Shown one piece after another: positions 33,953-47,168 of a stretch of DNA of 64,000 nt. A model generated the notes under the pieces. The model worked only from the letters and a program-made list of their open reading frames with translations. It ran no database searches and had not been told where the DNA came from. Made by a program: the position numbers and the translations under genes. Source of the stretch: Cordia subcordata (taxonomy: Eukaryota > Streptophyta > Magnoliopsida > Boraginales > Cordiaceae); assembly GCA_028554755.1 (NCBI GenBank), contig JAPTOF010000015.1, positions 13,899,501-13,963,500 of the forward strand, written 5' to 3'. Every line of letters starts with the position of its first letter. Within the stretch, counting starts at the first letter, position 1.

Positions 33953-34774
33953 GGGTAAGTTGCAGGAAACTCTCTTGTGGCTTATTATAAATATGCATTT
34001 ACCTCTTGTGATTTAAAAATTAGCTAATTACTCTCTGTACTTTCCAAAAGTGAAGCACATTAGTCCTTCCGTCACTTTTTCTGTTAGATTTAACCAGACA
34101 TGCGGTACATGCACCGGGCCTGCGATTGGGCTTAGTTTTTTGGTTGTTAAACTTAATTTTGGTCAAAACTACCCTTCCTCTTTTGTTTTGAAAAAAATTC
34201 GCAAGAGAAAATACTTAAACCCTTGACTTTAGTTTAAAATATGTAAATTTTAACCAACTATTTTGCAAACATGTTTGCATTTTTTTTCGTTACTATAAAT
34301 AAATATTTTTTTATAATCGAAAAATGAAAAATAAAAAAAGAAATTAATCTCCACTGTCATCACAACCACACAATGACCGTCTCATTAATTAAATTAGTTA
34401 TTTAATTAATTTTAGTTTTTAATTATTTGATTAATTAATTAATCAATTATTAAATTATTAATTAATTAATCAACTAATTATTAATTACTTCACATTTCCA
34501 ATTAAATAGGGTAAATAGTATCGTACCTCCTATGCTTTGTTATAAGTGCATCGTACCCCCTTGTGGTTGCCATAAGTGCACCGTTAGCTCCTGGGTTTGA
34601 AAGGCAAATTAGTCTTTTTGTATTTCCGTTAACCCAAGCTAACAAAGTTAAAAAAAATGGCTTTGTGTACTTTATTTTTGAGAAGTACAAGGGGGTAATT
34701 AGCTAATTTTTAAATCATAGGGGTCAAATACACACTTATGATAAACCATAAGAGGGTTCCATGCAATTTACCCC
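33953..34774. mobile_element. MULE/hAT-type non-autonomous element (822 bp)
   Basis: Long inverted ends pair GGGTAAGTTGC...AACTCTCTTG with GCAATTTACCCC and, further in, AATTAGCTAATTAC on both sides, about 95 bp in all. A perfect 8-bp direct repeat TTTTATTA flanks it (33945-33952 and 34775-34782), extendable to 9 bp with one mismatch. Inside, GGGTAAATAGTATCGTACC at about 34509 starts a related terminal sequence, probably a second, truncated element nested within. 34374-34490 is an irregular TTAATTAATT tract. Confidence 0.7.
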
Positions 34775-34854
34775 TTTTATTATGTTTGATGCAAGTATAG
34801 TAAATTATTTTGGTATAGTTACATTTCCACATTTGACAAATAGTATATTAGTCA

Positions 34855-36010
34855 AGAACCCTTTCAAGAACAAACAAAGACCCTCCTTACTCTAAGAACT
34901 CCCTTCTCGTAATGAAACCTGCATACGCGAAAATCTAACTGCCCAAGAGAAATCAAATTCTTCTCAATTTAGGATATGTCAACACTCGAAAGAGTTGATA
35001 GTACCATCAAACATCTTGATTTTCACAACACTAGTTCTAGCTACCTCCAACATAAGGTCACCCCCGAAATAAACTTTCCCACTCTTACCAGAATAAGTAG
35101 AAAACTAATCTCTTCAAGGATTACGTGAAATGTAACACCAGTATCAAGAATTTACTAGTCTTGTCATTGTTCTACAGTGATAGACAAGACACATCTAGTA
35201 CCATCAGAACTCTCACCCTCTGCAGTGTTCACTAATTCATTGAATTGTTCGTATCTCCCTTAGGGCAAAATCTCCTATAGTGACCTTGTTCCCATATTGA
35301 TACCATATTACCTTTCTTGCCCTTGGTCTTGACTTCCTAGAAGATCTCTCTTTCTTGTGTTTTTCAGCTCTACTCGTTAATCCCTTCCCATGAAACTCCA
35401 CTCTATTTCTTGGAAAGTGTCTTTGCAAATCCATGGACTTTAATGCTAAACTCACATCATCCAAGCTAATTTTATCATGTCCATACAACAGAGTGTCTAC
35501 AAAGTTCTCATATGAGGGCGGTAGAGAACACACTAAAACAAGAGTAAGATCTTCAGAATTAATTGTAAATCCCATGTTCTTCAACTCCATCATAATAAAA
35601 ATTAAGCTCGTCAAAGTGTTCTTTAACGGTTGTACTCTCTATCATCTTGAGATTATACAATCTCTTATTCAAATATAGGCAATTTGTCACCAACTTATAT
35701 GCATGGAGATCCACCAGGGCCCCCTAAGCCTCGACCGCTCTTGTCTTACTAGTTATCTCTAGCAATACATCATTAGTAATGCTCATGTGCATTGCACTTA
35801 TGGCTCTTCCAAGTCATGCGTCTTCTCCACTTTCAATTCCTCCTTGGCCTTGCCTTCAAGCACATTCCATAGTCCTTGCATGACTATAAAAGCCTTGGAC
35901 TTTATCTTCCAGACACTAAAGCTGTCCTTCCTATTGAATTTCTCAATCTTAAACTTTGTTGAGACCGAACTCTTCTTTGTCTCTAAAAAATACACATTAA
36001 AGAACAAAAT
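34855..36010 (-). pseudogene. Copia gag and protease relic (TNT1/Tork-like)
   Basis: On the minus strand the gag start region (FKIEKFNRKDSFSVWKIKSK, about 35950) is followed by KRLYNLKMIE, a CSLPPSYENFVDTLLYGHD block (about 35460-35520) and a basic tail where the CCHC knuckle should be but all cysteines are lost. Below that come VLSITVEQ and the protease motif ILDTGVTFH (about 35140), then a decayed pre-integrase stretch to about 34860. Integrase and reverse transcriptase are absent. Stops and frameshifts are frequent. The left side abuts the element at 33953-34774. Confidence 0.8.
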
Positions 36011-37026
36011 TTGGTCAAACTAACTACTAAATCAAACTCAGCACACTAAAAAACCCTTTGGCTAGTCAACTCTGGTCAACCTAGTCAAATGTCAAATTCG
36101 TGGCCGAAGTTTGACAATATCGCAAAATGCGTACTTCATAGCAAAATTTTTCAAAAAGGAGTGCAAAAACAGACTTTGTACCTCGAAAAATGTAGAATAA
36201 GGTTGATCAAACTTTGGTCAAACCTAGTCAATGATCAAACTTGGTGAAAGGGTCAATTTTGGTCAAATGGTCAATCTGGGCTTACAGAGACTTCCCCATG
36301 CATGCAGAGCACTTTACCGAAGCTTTTTCCTCAATAAATAAAATCACCAAAAGTACACCTCCTTGTATGAGTCGCCATACATAAGATCAAAGCCTTTACT
36401 TGATCAAATCCCTCATATCTATGGCCAGGACCACACAAGCTCACAAGGTTATCAAGATTGCGTCATGCCAGATCCAAGCTGACCTTCTTGTCGACCTATT
36501 AGTAGCAATTGGTACACCTAACAATACCCACGAGTCTGACCAACTTTTACAGCACGATCCAGGCACCGAAATTTCATGCCATTTCTGCCAGATTGACCTT
36601 CATCGGACGACGACCTAATTTCCCTCATCAATCTCTAATCAAACATGAAATAGCTCCTCTATCACATCTCGATTCCACGAACTTCAAGCTTCTCACTGAC
36701 ATTTATGTAGTCACTAAAAACAACAAGATATATCCTGTTTGATTCCTTATGCCCCAGAAAATCATTCTATGGTCTCTAATTCTATTGAAACCATTTCTTA
36801 GACAATGAGATTATCCATAGCATGACATCTTCAATTTTAACCAAATTATGATGACGTCACAAGTGCCTTGATGACATCAGCCCTCTTCTGACCTTACTTT
36901 TGTGCTTCGCACGTAGTTTTTGCAACAACTTCATGCTCAAATTAAACCAAAATTTCTTTGTATTTCTTTTGGCATACTTACTGCAACATGCAACTTAGAC
37001 CTACAACCTAGCTCTAGATACTAATT
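36011..37026 (-). other. Leader region of the minus-strand copia relic
   Basis: No gene. The right end contains ACCTAGCTCTAGATACTAA (about 37005-37023), whose complement TTAGTATCTAGAGC resembles a degenerate tRNA-Met primer site, directly next to the LTR. The middle has repeated TGGTCAAA/TGACCAA words (about 36040-36260). Confidence 0.5.
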
Positions 37027-37374
37027 TGTTGGGATTAATAGGGTGTAACATGAGTGAATCAACAAGAAATTCAACACACATAATTATATAGAATTGCCTT
37101 ATGCCTACTCTACGGGCAAAAGGATAATTTAATTTAATAATGCTGATATTGAATACTAGATGGACTCTCTCACTCTCCCTCTAACCACTCTCTGCACTTT
37201 ATCTTGCGTTTCTTGATTGTACAAATTGATTAAGATTCTATTTATCGATGTATAAGAGAAATTCTTAGCCACTTAGGAAAACATAATTTAAGTCTACTAG
37301 AACAATGAATCCTAACCCTAATCATGCTAGAACTAAGATACCTATGCTTAAAATATGAGCCATAGTCTTAACAA
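37027..37374 (-). repeat. Copia LTR (5' LTR of the minus-strand relic), borders approximate
   Basis: Read on the minus strand it would end in ATTAATCCCAACA next to the primer site. TCTTAACA at 37367-37374 gives a possible TGTTAAGA start. A TATA-like motif (complement of CTATTTATCG, about 37236) is inside. The outer border is a guess because no second LTR is available for comparison. Confidence 0.45.
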
Positions 37375-39268
37375 AGCGTAACAAAATATTATCACATTCT
37401 GAATTATATAAAATAAAAGCAACTTATCATTAAATATGAGAAACAGGATCAAATATAGTGACAAAAAAGAAGTAGTTCTTGAGTAAGACCTTTTGTGATG
37501 TTTTTCACAAGAACATCACTGAAAAATAATTATTATTTCCTGCACCATCTCCATATTCTTCTAGAATATGAGTGTGGGAAAATATACTTTTGACAATGTT
37601 AACTACCAATTTAACTAGGCATTTTGGACTGGATTACTTATGCTATGTAGAGAATCTTGAAGCATGCACTGTTTCCTCTTGCTTTTACATGTTTGGTCTG
37701 CTAATTTTTCCTTCAGTAAACATCCAATGTCCTTTCACTCTATGACATTTCAAATTTGGACTTTGGATGATCACTTACTAAAAATGTATTAATAAGATTA
37801 CATTAACTACCATAGCATCTTATTGTTGGCCGCATAACTTATCTCTAGCAACCAAATCCTTAATCTGTTTTCATTTTGCCTTGCAAAAGAATTGCACTAG
37901 CTAGATCCTAAAGATTGTTGTTTACATAACTGAGTCAATAACTAATAGCCCAAGAGAAAAAGACCTTGAAGTCAAACAAGAGGGTAGAGTAGGAATCATT
38001 CTCAAGGACCACAATCGAGACATAAAGTCACTAAAAATGACATCTAAGACCTTCTATGGTGGAGCATACCACCAGTAAACCTCCAACACAACCACCACAA
38101 AGGTTGGCCAACAAACCAATGATGATAACTAGTAACCAAAATTGCAGCAATCTAAGGCAGATCTGGAAGAGAACAACAAGATAACCAAGCAACTGAAATA
38201 CGGCAACTATACTCCAGATCGAGTGAAAAGACATCCCACAAAAAAGATCTGGGGTAGAGTACCACATAAACACCCTAATAGACTAACTAAAATAAACAAA
38301 AGATGAAACAACAAACACAATTAAAGAAAATAGTGAAAGAAAGGTACATGCCACCAGCCAAAGCCGGGGCAATCCAAACGAAGAAATTCAAAAGATGAAA
38401 GTTAAAAGCGGTTTGAGAGAGAAAGTTTGAGAGCAGTTTCAATTTTGTTATTAATCTGCTACTAATTTGTAAAGCACAAGTCTATTACTCATCTATCACT
38501 AATTGTGATTAATATTTCTTTCATAATTCAACCACAAATTGAATTCCTTCATTAATTTGTAAAGCACAAGTTCGTCATTAATCCATCACTAATTGTGACT
38601 AGTATTTCTATCATCATAAGCCTATCTCAAATTGAATTTATCAATGAATAATGATTGTGATGCATATGAATATAACTTTGTGTAGTAATAAAATAAGAAT
38701 ATAGTGTTCTTTTAGTGGTACAACATTATTCAAACAATGAAGATGCTATGTGTTGGGAGAACACTATTTGAACAATCAAGATGTTGTGTATCCGAATCTA
38801 GATAAGCACATATAGTTTTTTTTTTACTAGATTTACAAAATTGTGATTGAAAACTCGATAACTAAATCCCACCATTTTTACTGTGCACCATAAGCATTAT
38901 GCATCTGTGTTGCAATGTGCACCCAAATGCACGTATGTAGCACGCGCTAGTGTTATTAAAGAAAAACACCGTCCTTTCGTTAAAAAAAACATTTTGACAT
39001 GTCAAAGAGCAAACCATTAAAGTCGTTCAAAGTTCAATTATGTGTTTTTGCCGTATAGCTTCTCTAAGTATCGATCTTGTGATATCCAATTGCTATTTTG
39101 TTAATCGATTCTCTAATCTCTAGTAGTGATTTTATTGTTGTCAATGTATTCTTTTGCTGATAATCTGTTCTCGAAAAACTTTGGTTTTACGTTTTTCTTG
39201 TTTACTTTGATGATTACAATGAGCAAATCTGAGAGTATTCTGATACTGTCGCCTGTGAATCTGAAGGT
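37375..39268. other. Interval without recognisable gene
   Basis: No protein family recognised on either strand. 38440-38640 has an imperfect duplication around TTTGTAAAGCACAAGT and ATTGTGATTAATATTTCT. 38940-39060 might hold the left end of the MULE that follows, but no matching inverted end was found. Confidence 0.35.
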
Positions 39269-39599
39269 TTGTTGATTGCTTTTCAATATGAGAATATGCC
39301 TCATGGTTATGGATCCAAGAATTATGTATTGGTGTCAAGTGAATCGCATGGAGAAAAAGCTCTTAATTTTCTACATCTGTTGAATGATAATTCTGTGGAT
39401 TTGATTAATTTGGAAGCTAATTGTTTGAAGTCAGTTGGTTCAACAGGTTGAGGTAAAATTCGAAAATTTATTGTTCTTTATTTAGACTTTTAGTATTGTT
39501 GATTATATTTCTAAGTTTGCTGTTGTTTTTCTTGAACCGTGGTACAATAAGTTTTGATCTTGTGGCTGAAAGTAGTATCAATATATATTTTTGTTTTGA

Positions 39600-40030
39600 T
39601 GTTGAGAACTATTATTTTGAATCCTCAGTATTAGTATTTTGAACATTCAGTTTCAGTATGTTGAAATTTTAGAGTTATATTTGTAGACTTTGGACATTCA
39701 GCATTATCATTTTGACCATTCAAATATTAGTGTTTAAGTTTCTTTATAGATAAATACTTGCCTCTATTAGTATCTGCCTTGTGAATTAACTGATTAAATG
39801 TTTAAGGCTATCTGTACATTCAATATTATTATATAAACATTCAGTATTAGTGTTTAAGTCTCTCTGTAGATAACATATGTCCCTGGTAGTATCTAAATTT
39901 GTGAATTGGCTGATTAAGTGTTTAATGTTGTCTGTGTATTTACTATTTTCATTTTGAACATTCAATATTTGTATTTAAGTCTTTCTATGGGGAAATACTT
40001 TTTTCTGGTAATATCTACCTCCATGGATTA
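39600..40030. repeat. Degenerate tandem repeat (about 115-bp units) in the MULE 5' region
   Basis: Three units share GAACATTCARTATTWGT, GTTTAAGTCTYTCT, ATAAATACTT and ATTAACTGATTAA-like words. It is probably an intron of the transposase gene. Confidence 0.55.
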
Positions 40031-40049
40031 ACTTATTTATCTTTTATAG

Positions 40050-42563
40050 GTGATGTGTGTGATATGTTTGTTTTGGAAGGTAAAGTTTTAACACTTATGG
40101 ATATTGCTATTAATAGAGAATCAAAGGCTTTTGAATTATATAATGACTATGCTTATGGAATTGGTTTTAGTGTGAGAAGAGGGAAAAAAAGATATAAGAA
40201 GAATGAGAATGAGCATTGTTATCAGGAGTTTTGTTGTTATAAGGCTAGGTTGGAAAGGGATAAAGGTGTTAGGCAAAGCATATACTAAGATTAATTTTAG
40301 AACTAATTTCAAAGAAAAGATTATCTTCAAAATTTTGGAGAATGGGTCGTGGAAAGTCGTGAAGCATTATATGATTCAAATCTTTCAATGGCTACCCCCT
40401 ACAAAAAGACATTTAATTGCAGTCCAACAGGAATTTTAACAAAGGAAATCTAGAGTTGTTTTGGAATTTTAAACAAGTTGGAGTTAATGTTGCTGATTAT
40501 TAGAGGGTCATGGCTAAAGAAGTTGGCAGTTTTGGTCGACTACCTTATTTGAAAAGAGATGTGTATAATACTTTATCATTGGATAATTAGAAATATCTTG
40601 AAGATGGTGATTGCAAGACATTAATTTCAATATATCATTGGATATATCTTGAGATGTTTGAGTTGGATAGCCAATCTACAATGATTAGTTTCTTTTTCAG
40701 AGATAGTATAATGAAAGAAGAATTTTCTTTATTTGGTGATGCTTGTGTGTTTGACACTACTTATAGAACAAATAAGTATGGGATGATTTGTGCTTTTTTT
40801 GTGGGTATAAATCATCATGGATGCAATGCTATATTTAAATTGAATTTTTGGCCAATGTAAAGGAGGAATCTTTTGTTTGGATTTGTGAAAGGTTTCTTCA
40901 GTCAATGGAAAGGAAGTATCCAAAGTGCATAATGACTAATCAATGTTTTTCAATGGCTGCTGTAATTTGTAGAGTGTTTCCAACACACCACCGTAGATTG
41001 TGTTTGTGGTATATTGGAGAGAATTCAAAAAAACACATAAATCATTTGAGAATGAAAGATCAATTTTTCGAGCAATTTGATTTTGTGTTAAAGGGGTGTG
41101 AAATCATACTTGAATTTGAGCATTATTGGCAAAAGTAAGTATCATGAACATTTTAGTTTTAATTATGTTTTGAACATATTGTCATTTTTTTTTGAACATT
41201 ATATAGTTACTTTCTAAGCTTTTGTATTAAATGTAGCAATTTCTTTAGAAAATTTCATAAGAGTAGTCTTGAAGATGCTATAGAATATTTTCGTAAACAT
41301 AGTATTAGTGTGTTGAACATTCTGTACTTATATTTTGAACTGTGGTATTAACTGCAATATGTTTTAACTTTTTAGGGTGATGTCTGATTTTGATCTTTTG
41401 AACATATTGCCATTGTCTTTTGAACATTATGTAGTTACTTTTTGAACTATTATATTAACTGCATCAATTTCTTTAGAAAATTTCTACAGAATATTTTTGT
41501 AAACATAGTATTACTGTGCTGAACATTCTATACTTATATTTTGAATTGGTGTATTAATTGCAATATATTTTAACTTTTGAGGTTGATATATGATTTTGAT
41601 TATGGTAATAATAAATGGCTAGGTTGCTTGTATGACAAGAGGAAAAAATGGTGCCTTGCTTTTTCAAAAAATGTTTTTGCTGGTGATATTTTGTCATTCC
41701 TTAGGAGTGAAAGCACAAATCATGCTTTGTCTAGAAAAATGGTGTTTGCTACTTCGCTTTATGATTTTTATTACATGTTTTGTGAGGTGATAACTGAATG
41801 GAGGCAGAATGAGAATGATGAAGATTTTAGGTGTTTGAATGACGTTCCTAAGATGAGTCTTAGATATGTTGGTTTGCTTGAGCAAGCTGTTAGAGTATAT
41901 ACAAGACAAATGTATCATGTGTTTGAAGACTATTTCATGTGAGGGATTCCATATAATTATAGACTGATTTGTTTGCATAGGGTAAGTGAGACATATGAGC
42001 TATGGAGAGGAGGTTTTGAGATATTTCTCATGTAGTTTCTTTTAACAATTTGATTAAAAATGTTAATTGCTCATGTAAGAAGTTTGAGGAAATGGGAATT
42101 TTGTGTACATATTCTTTGAGAGAGAATTTATTATGTGAAGTGTGTTCAAAGAATTCCAAATTTGTATATTTTGGATAGGTGGAGTAAGGGTGTTAAGTAT
42201 TTTAGAAACAAATTTGAATCTAGTAGTTGTTGTATGCAGTCTTTATCTATAAATAGCAATGCTTCTTCATTTGTGTCACAGTTACAAATGAAAAGGAAGC
42301 GTGATAGTTTGATAGAATATTCTGAATAAAATGAAAAGTCTAGGCAGTTGTATGAACAGGAATTTGAGAAGTTGAAAAAACTTGTTAAAGATGAAGTTAA
42401 TTCATTTGTGGTTGGTGATGAGTGTTCTTTGTCAAATAAAATATGTGATCCAAGTACTTCTAAGAAGAAAGGGCAAAGAAATGTTCAGCTTAAAAGTATA
42501 TTAGAGAAGAAGTGCAATCAAACAAGGGCCAGGAAACAAAGACAACAAAGATTGAAGATGTAG
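40050..42563 (+). pseudogene. FAR1/jittery-type MULE transposase, broken
   Basis: Blocks in order: FAR1 DNA-binding domain (SKAFELYNDYAYGIGFSVRR, about 40108-40170; PPTKRHL about 40397), a linker with RVVLEF- and DGDCKTL-like words, and the MULE core with FGDACVFDTTYRTNKY (first catalytic Asp, about 40735-40780), FFVGINHHG, KCIMTNQCFSMAAV and RLCLWYIGEN (about 40925-41030). An apparent intron (about 41138-41580) precedes NNKWLGCLYDKRKKW and the rest of the core. A SWIM finger (CSCKKFEEMGILCTY, about 42070-42112) and a basic tail (STSKKKGQRNVQLKS to 42561) end it. Lesions: frameshifts, in-frame stops, TNQ replaces the expected TDQ catalytic Asp, WYI the conserved WHI, and the SWIM His is Tyr. 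Confidence 0.82.
41138..41581 (+). repeat. Tandem duplication of about 220 bp within the transposase intron
   Basis: Copies at about 41164-41390 and 41397-41600 share TTGAACATATTG, TTTGAACATTATRTAGTTAC, CAATTTCTTTAGAAAATTTC and GTAAACATAGTATTA. The duplicated unit reaches the next exon start, so TGATATATGATTTTGAT also appears in copy 1 as a degenerate form. Confidence 0.7.
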
Positions 42564-43505
42564 TAACCTGAAGAATCAGGTTCATTGGTTCTAGTAGTTC
42601 ATATTTTAATTTTGAACTTTTAATTAACTTTTGTTGATCATTTGGCTTATTTGTTTTTGAACATCAATTATTAATGCACAAAGTGAATCTTTTTTTTTGG
42701 TCACAAACAAGTGAGAATTTATGTCAAAATACTCATGGGATAGATATTCGACATGTAAGTTTGAGAGACAAAGGTATTATTCATGAGAGGAATTTCTTTC
42801 TTTAGATGGTTCACTTTTTGAATATTCTCACTCAAGGAATACTTGCAAAGTTTTATTATATGTTTTTTCAATGCTATTTCTATATTGGTTTTACTCCCAA
42901 CATGTCTTAAAGTAGTGCATTCTAAACTTTGAGTTATTTAATTTCGAATATTCAGTTGTTGTTTTTTGATCATTATGCGTCCATTTTGGAAACATACTGA
43001 ACATTTGTATGCTTTGATATCTAGAATGATTATTCATTAATAGAAATATCAAGATAAACATCATATACTCTAATATTAATATATAATGAGCATTCATTAA
43101 TGGAAACATCATATGTTTGTAATTGATCATCAGAAATTAAAAGTATTAGACAAACACTTGTTCAAATTTTAAAGTTACAAATATAAATTATTTATTGTTT
43201 TTCAACAAAGATCATGTTTTTCCTCTTCCTTTGCCTGTCCCTCTGCCTCTTTCTCTTTTTCTTGGTGATGACTTTCTGGTGACTTGTGTTTTTGTCCTTC
43301 TCTTTTTCTTATCGTGTTCTTCTTCCTCTTGTTTCCTTTTTGTTTTTCTTCTTCTTTCTTCTTGCTCAAATTACCTTTTTCTTTTTCTATCTTATCACTT
43401 ATTTATGCGTACTTCCTTGCAAGCTTTTTCAATTCTTCAAGGTAGTCATTGCACTTTTGTAATAGCAACTCAGTAATACCAAACCCAGTGATGGATGTGG
43501 GCTAT
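42564..43505. other. Non-coding part of the MULE between convergent genes
   Basis: No plus-strand gene. On the minus strand, 43200-43460 reads as a lysine/glutamate-rich low-complexity tail with [14 protein letters not shown] and may be the C-terminus of the ULP-like protein. GAACATT-type words are present. Confidence 0.35.
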
Positions 43506-43506
43506 A

Positions 43507-43540
<34 letters not shown>

Positions 43541-43636
43541 GTATATATATATATGTGTATATATGTGTATATATATGTATATATATATATATCTATATGT
43601 ATATATGTATATATATATATGTATGTATGTATGTAT
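43506..43636. repeat. TA/TGTA microsatellite (about 130 bp)
   Basis: Alternating TA, TGTA and TATATG tracts. Overlapping ORFs rich in Y/I/C are artefacts of it. Confidence 0.95.
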
Positions 43637-44035
43637 TGTTGGGTTATGGCTCAAAGTCCAAGCATATACAAATTAGGAAACTTGTAGAAGGCAATTAATT
43701 GTGTTACCAAAATATAAGTTGCCTAAATAATAAAGGAGAAATCTTGGAGGGCAAGGATTTCTCTCCTATAAATAGAGGGTTTTGTAGCTTGCATTTAGTG
43801 CACCTTAGGACCACACCCCATGGGGGGTGTAGGTGAGAGAGAGAGCTTGAGAGCATCAAAAGTGCCTTACATTGGTCCTAGTCCTGTTCAGGATAGAGCT
43901 ATTGTAAGGACTCCGTTGGAGGAGGGTTTAGACTTTTCTGCATGAGTTGTAATCCCACTATTGTTGAATAGTAAAATTTATCTCAAAGGGGATCGTAGAC
44001 GTAGCAGAGGGCCAAATCATGTTAAAAATATTAGA
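43637..44035 (+). repeat. Truncated copia-like LTR, same family as 19780-20205
   Basis: It begins TGTTGGGTTATGGCTCAA directly after the TA microsatellite and contains CTATAAATAGAGGG (TATA-like), GAGAGAGAGAGC, a GGAGGGTTTAGACTTT block and GTAGACGTAGCAGAGGGCC, all shared in order with the solo LTR at 19780. The CTAACA end is missing; a GA-rich run follows. Confidence 0.7.
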
Positions 44036-44149
44036 GAGAAAGAGAGGGACAGAGAGAGAGAGAGAGATTATTTCATGTGATGATGTATGATTTAGAAGTT
44101 GTTATAAGTATTACCTCCTAAAATAGTTTCTAGTTTTTGGTTTGTCCAT

Positions 44150-47136
44150 TAAATGTCTCCATATGCTTTATTGCATATATTCTATAATCAACATAATTTT
44201 CATTGTTCTCCAATTCATTTGAAGCATAAATGTACCAAAGTCCTTGACATTTAGTTTAGAATGATTGTGTCTTCTAAAAAACTATGAGATTGGCTCTTTT
44301 TCCAATGAGTTGCAAACAAGTGAGTAGAATTTTTTTCAATTCAAAATAATGATATTTTAAAGTTATTTTTCTATTTTGTGTTGTCTTACTACAAGTTCAA
44401 TTTGAGTGCATATGTGCTTTCATTATGGTTGCTGTTGTTGTCCAAGATTTCCACCATTTTCTTCTTGAAATTGTAGCACAAGACAAAGTAGTGTCCATGC
44501 ACAATCATCTAAAGAAAGAGCTATAATTTGGTTTAACATATAGCAACAAAGTTTTGAACATTTAGCATCATATTTCTGAACAATACCAATTTAGCTTCAC
44601 GTATCTTCATCCATGGACAAGTATGCACGTCATCATCCATTCTTGAATGAAATAACTGCAACATTCTGTCTCTTGTCCATTTCTCACTCTCTTTGATGAC
44701 TAGTGCATCCTACAAAAGATACAAGAATAAAATTAGTGAAGGTGTTTTGTGGTTGTCTTATTTTGTTAAGTTTTTTTTTTATATAGTGCTTATAAAAGCA
44801 TCAAAAGGAGCAAGGAATCTCCTTAGACTATTTGGATTAGATGTTTTCTGTTTGAAGTTCATGTAATGGCACTAGATTGTTAGAACAGGCTAATTGACAT
44901 ATTACTTTAGTTTCAATGAATAAAAATCATTTTTTGTCAACCTATATTTTCCTCCTTCTGCGAGTTTGAATACTGTCTTCCTGTTATCAATTGTCAATGA
45001 AATAAGATTTTAAAAGTTAGTTTTGTAAAGCAGTAGAAATACTTGATTCTTTAATAATTTCTGAACAAACAAATTAGTTTCTTACTCAAATTCGTAGTAT
45101 TCTCTTGGGTTGGTGGGTCTGTAGAAGACATACTCAATTATTGTGAGTTGAAGGTCTATTAGCTTTTGCACCTTTGGGTTGAACCTTGAGTAACATGGCG
45201 ATCTTAATGATTTTGAGTAACATGGACCTTCATCTTCTTCCTGCTCCTCATCTAATAGTGGGATTAAGACTTTAAGAGGAGTTGGTTGACAAGCTTCATC
45301 TTGACAAGAACGACGGACAATAGATATACATGAAGTGTCATCAAGTGCACTATCATCGTCTTCTTGGGTTTGTTGTTTGTTTGTTGGAGAGTGAGGAGAT
45401 GTATTTTGATGTTCTTTTTCTTTTTCTTGTTCATTGACATGTTCTTTTGCTCTTTGTTCTCTACTTGGTAGAGTATGAATAGGTTCTTTGTTCTTGTCAG
45501 CTTGATTTTCTTTGTGAAGAGTGTGATCTTCTTCTTGTTTTTCTTCTTCACTTAGAGGCATGTAATCTTTTACTATTGAAGCCACTTCATTGAAATTTGC
45601 TTTTTTTGCCTCACGAGCATTTTGGCTTTCACTGTTTCTTTTCTTGTTCATGACCTTGATGTTCTTCGTCATATTTTCCATTTGGGATGTGTTGTGAAAT
45701 GTTTAGGCTAAATGTTAGGCTAGAAAACTATTCATTTCTTCTCTTTTCTACTTCAGCCTTTACAATTTTGTCTATAATCTCCAACAACATGTCATTATTG
45801 AAGAAATCATCTTGACTGTCTATTTCTTCTTGATCTTAACTAGCTTGAGAGTTGTAAACATCGGTAGTTGTTTATAGTAATGATGCTATTGCAGACTCAA
45901 GGGTTATATTGATTTGCTTCCTAGGTCCTTGGCTCAAACCTCTTCCAATATTTGCTTTAGTTTAGCCAACACATTAAGCACCTTTGTTGTTGCTGTGACA
46001 AGTTTGTTTATAATGTTCTGTTCATTCAATATGATAAAATTTGATTACGCTTTTGAACATGTTGTAATGATTCAAGAATGAATTTTGAATATATAATTTG
46101 TCGCTTTGGCTACAGTGGGACATCATATTACATTTTCTATTTGAACATTATATAGTGTAGTTTTGAACATGTATTAAGAAATTCTATACATGTTATGTTA
46201 CATTTTCTATTTAAACATTATATAGTCTAGTTTTGAACTTGTATTAAGAAGATTCTAGACATTAAGTAATTATTACCTTCTGTTCCATGTTCTCTTCTAT
46301 TGCTTCAACAATGTTTGTGTCCTTTTGGTCCAGTATCTTTCTCAATAGAAGTTGTCTTTAGGTCTATTCTGTTAAAGATTCATCTGAAGCCAAAACTACT
46401 AATTTCTATCTCTTTCTTGAGTCTCTTGGTCACTTCTTTTACTGTCCATTTTTAAAATGTAGGGTAGTTTCTTGGAACTGTTCTTCTGTTGTTGAGAACT
46501 ACCTTATCCAGATATAATAGATGCAAAAATATAGTTCGACCTATGAACTACTATTTACTATTTTTCTTATTCCATTCTTGCATAATGTCATTCAAACTCT
46601 TCATAATGAATGAGCACCACTTCAAGGTTTGATGTCTTCAATATTCTTCAATGATTTTAGTATCTCGAGAGGTGCATGGCCCATTGTATTTGTTCTGAAC
46701 ATGGCGGTGACTGTATATAAACCAAAATTTCTTTTAAATTTGTCATCACATCCTTGCTGCTTTATGTTGTCACATAATGATCTTCGTGTAATGTTTGTAC
46801 TAGCCTACTTACTAGAAAACCAATCTTTTTTCCACTCTGTTTTATATTCATCGTCATCTTTATCTATAATTTCAATGTTTCCAATTGCTAGTCCTAATGT
46901 CTGGTGGACATCATCATCATGTATTTGTATTTATTTAACATTTGTTATTGTGAGTGTTACATTGTAGGGGTAGTAGTTGTTCACCAACTAGTATGTTAAC
47001 TTGGGGTTTAATTCTCCAAATTCTAGTGATAATAGATGGCTTAAGCCAATACTTCTTACTATCTCTTTTTTATCTTCGTCGATCTGTTTGACAAATTTTA
47101 TAATTTCGCTAGTGTTGTTCTTGATATCAATGTTGG

Positions 47137-47168
<32 letters not shown>

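Noticed and set aside
43195..43476. Plus-strand ORF that looks like a signal-anchor membrane protein
   Set aside because: Low-complexity T/C-rich sequence; the opposite strand reads as a K/E-rich tail, which fits the neighbouring minus-strand gene better.
43449..43698. Plus-strand ORFs rich in Y, I, C and M
   Set aside because: Artefacts of the TA/TGTA microsatellite and the start of an LTR.
46629..46967. Plus-strand 112-codon ORF
   Set aside because: Antisense of the ULP-like protein, whose minus-strand reading shows family-typical blocks.
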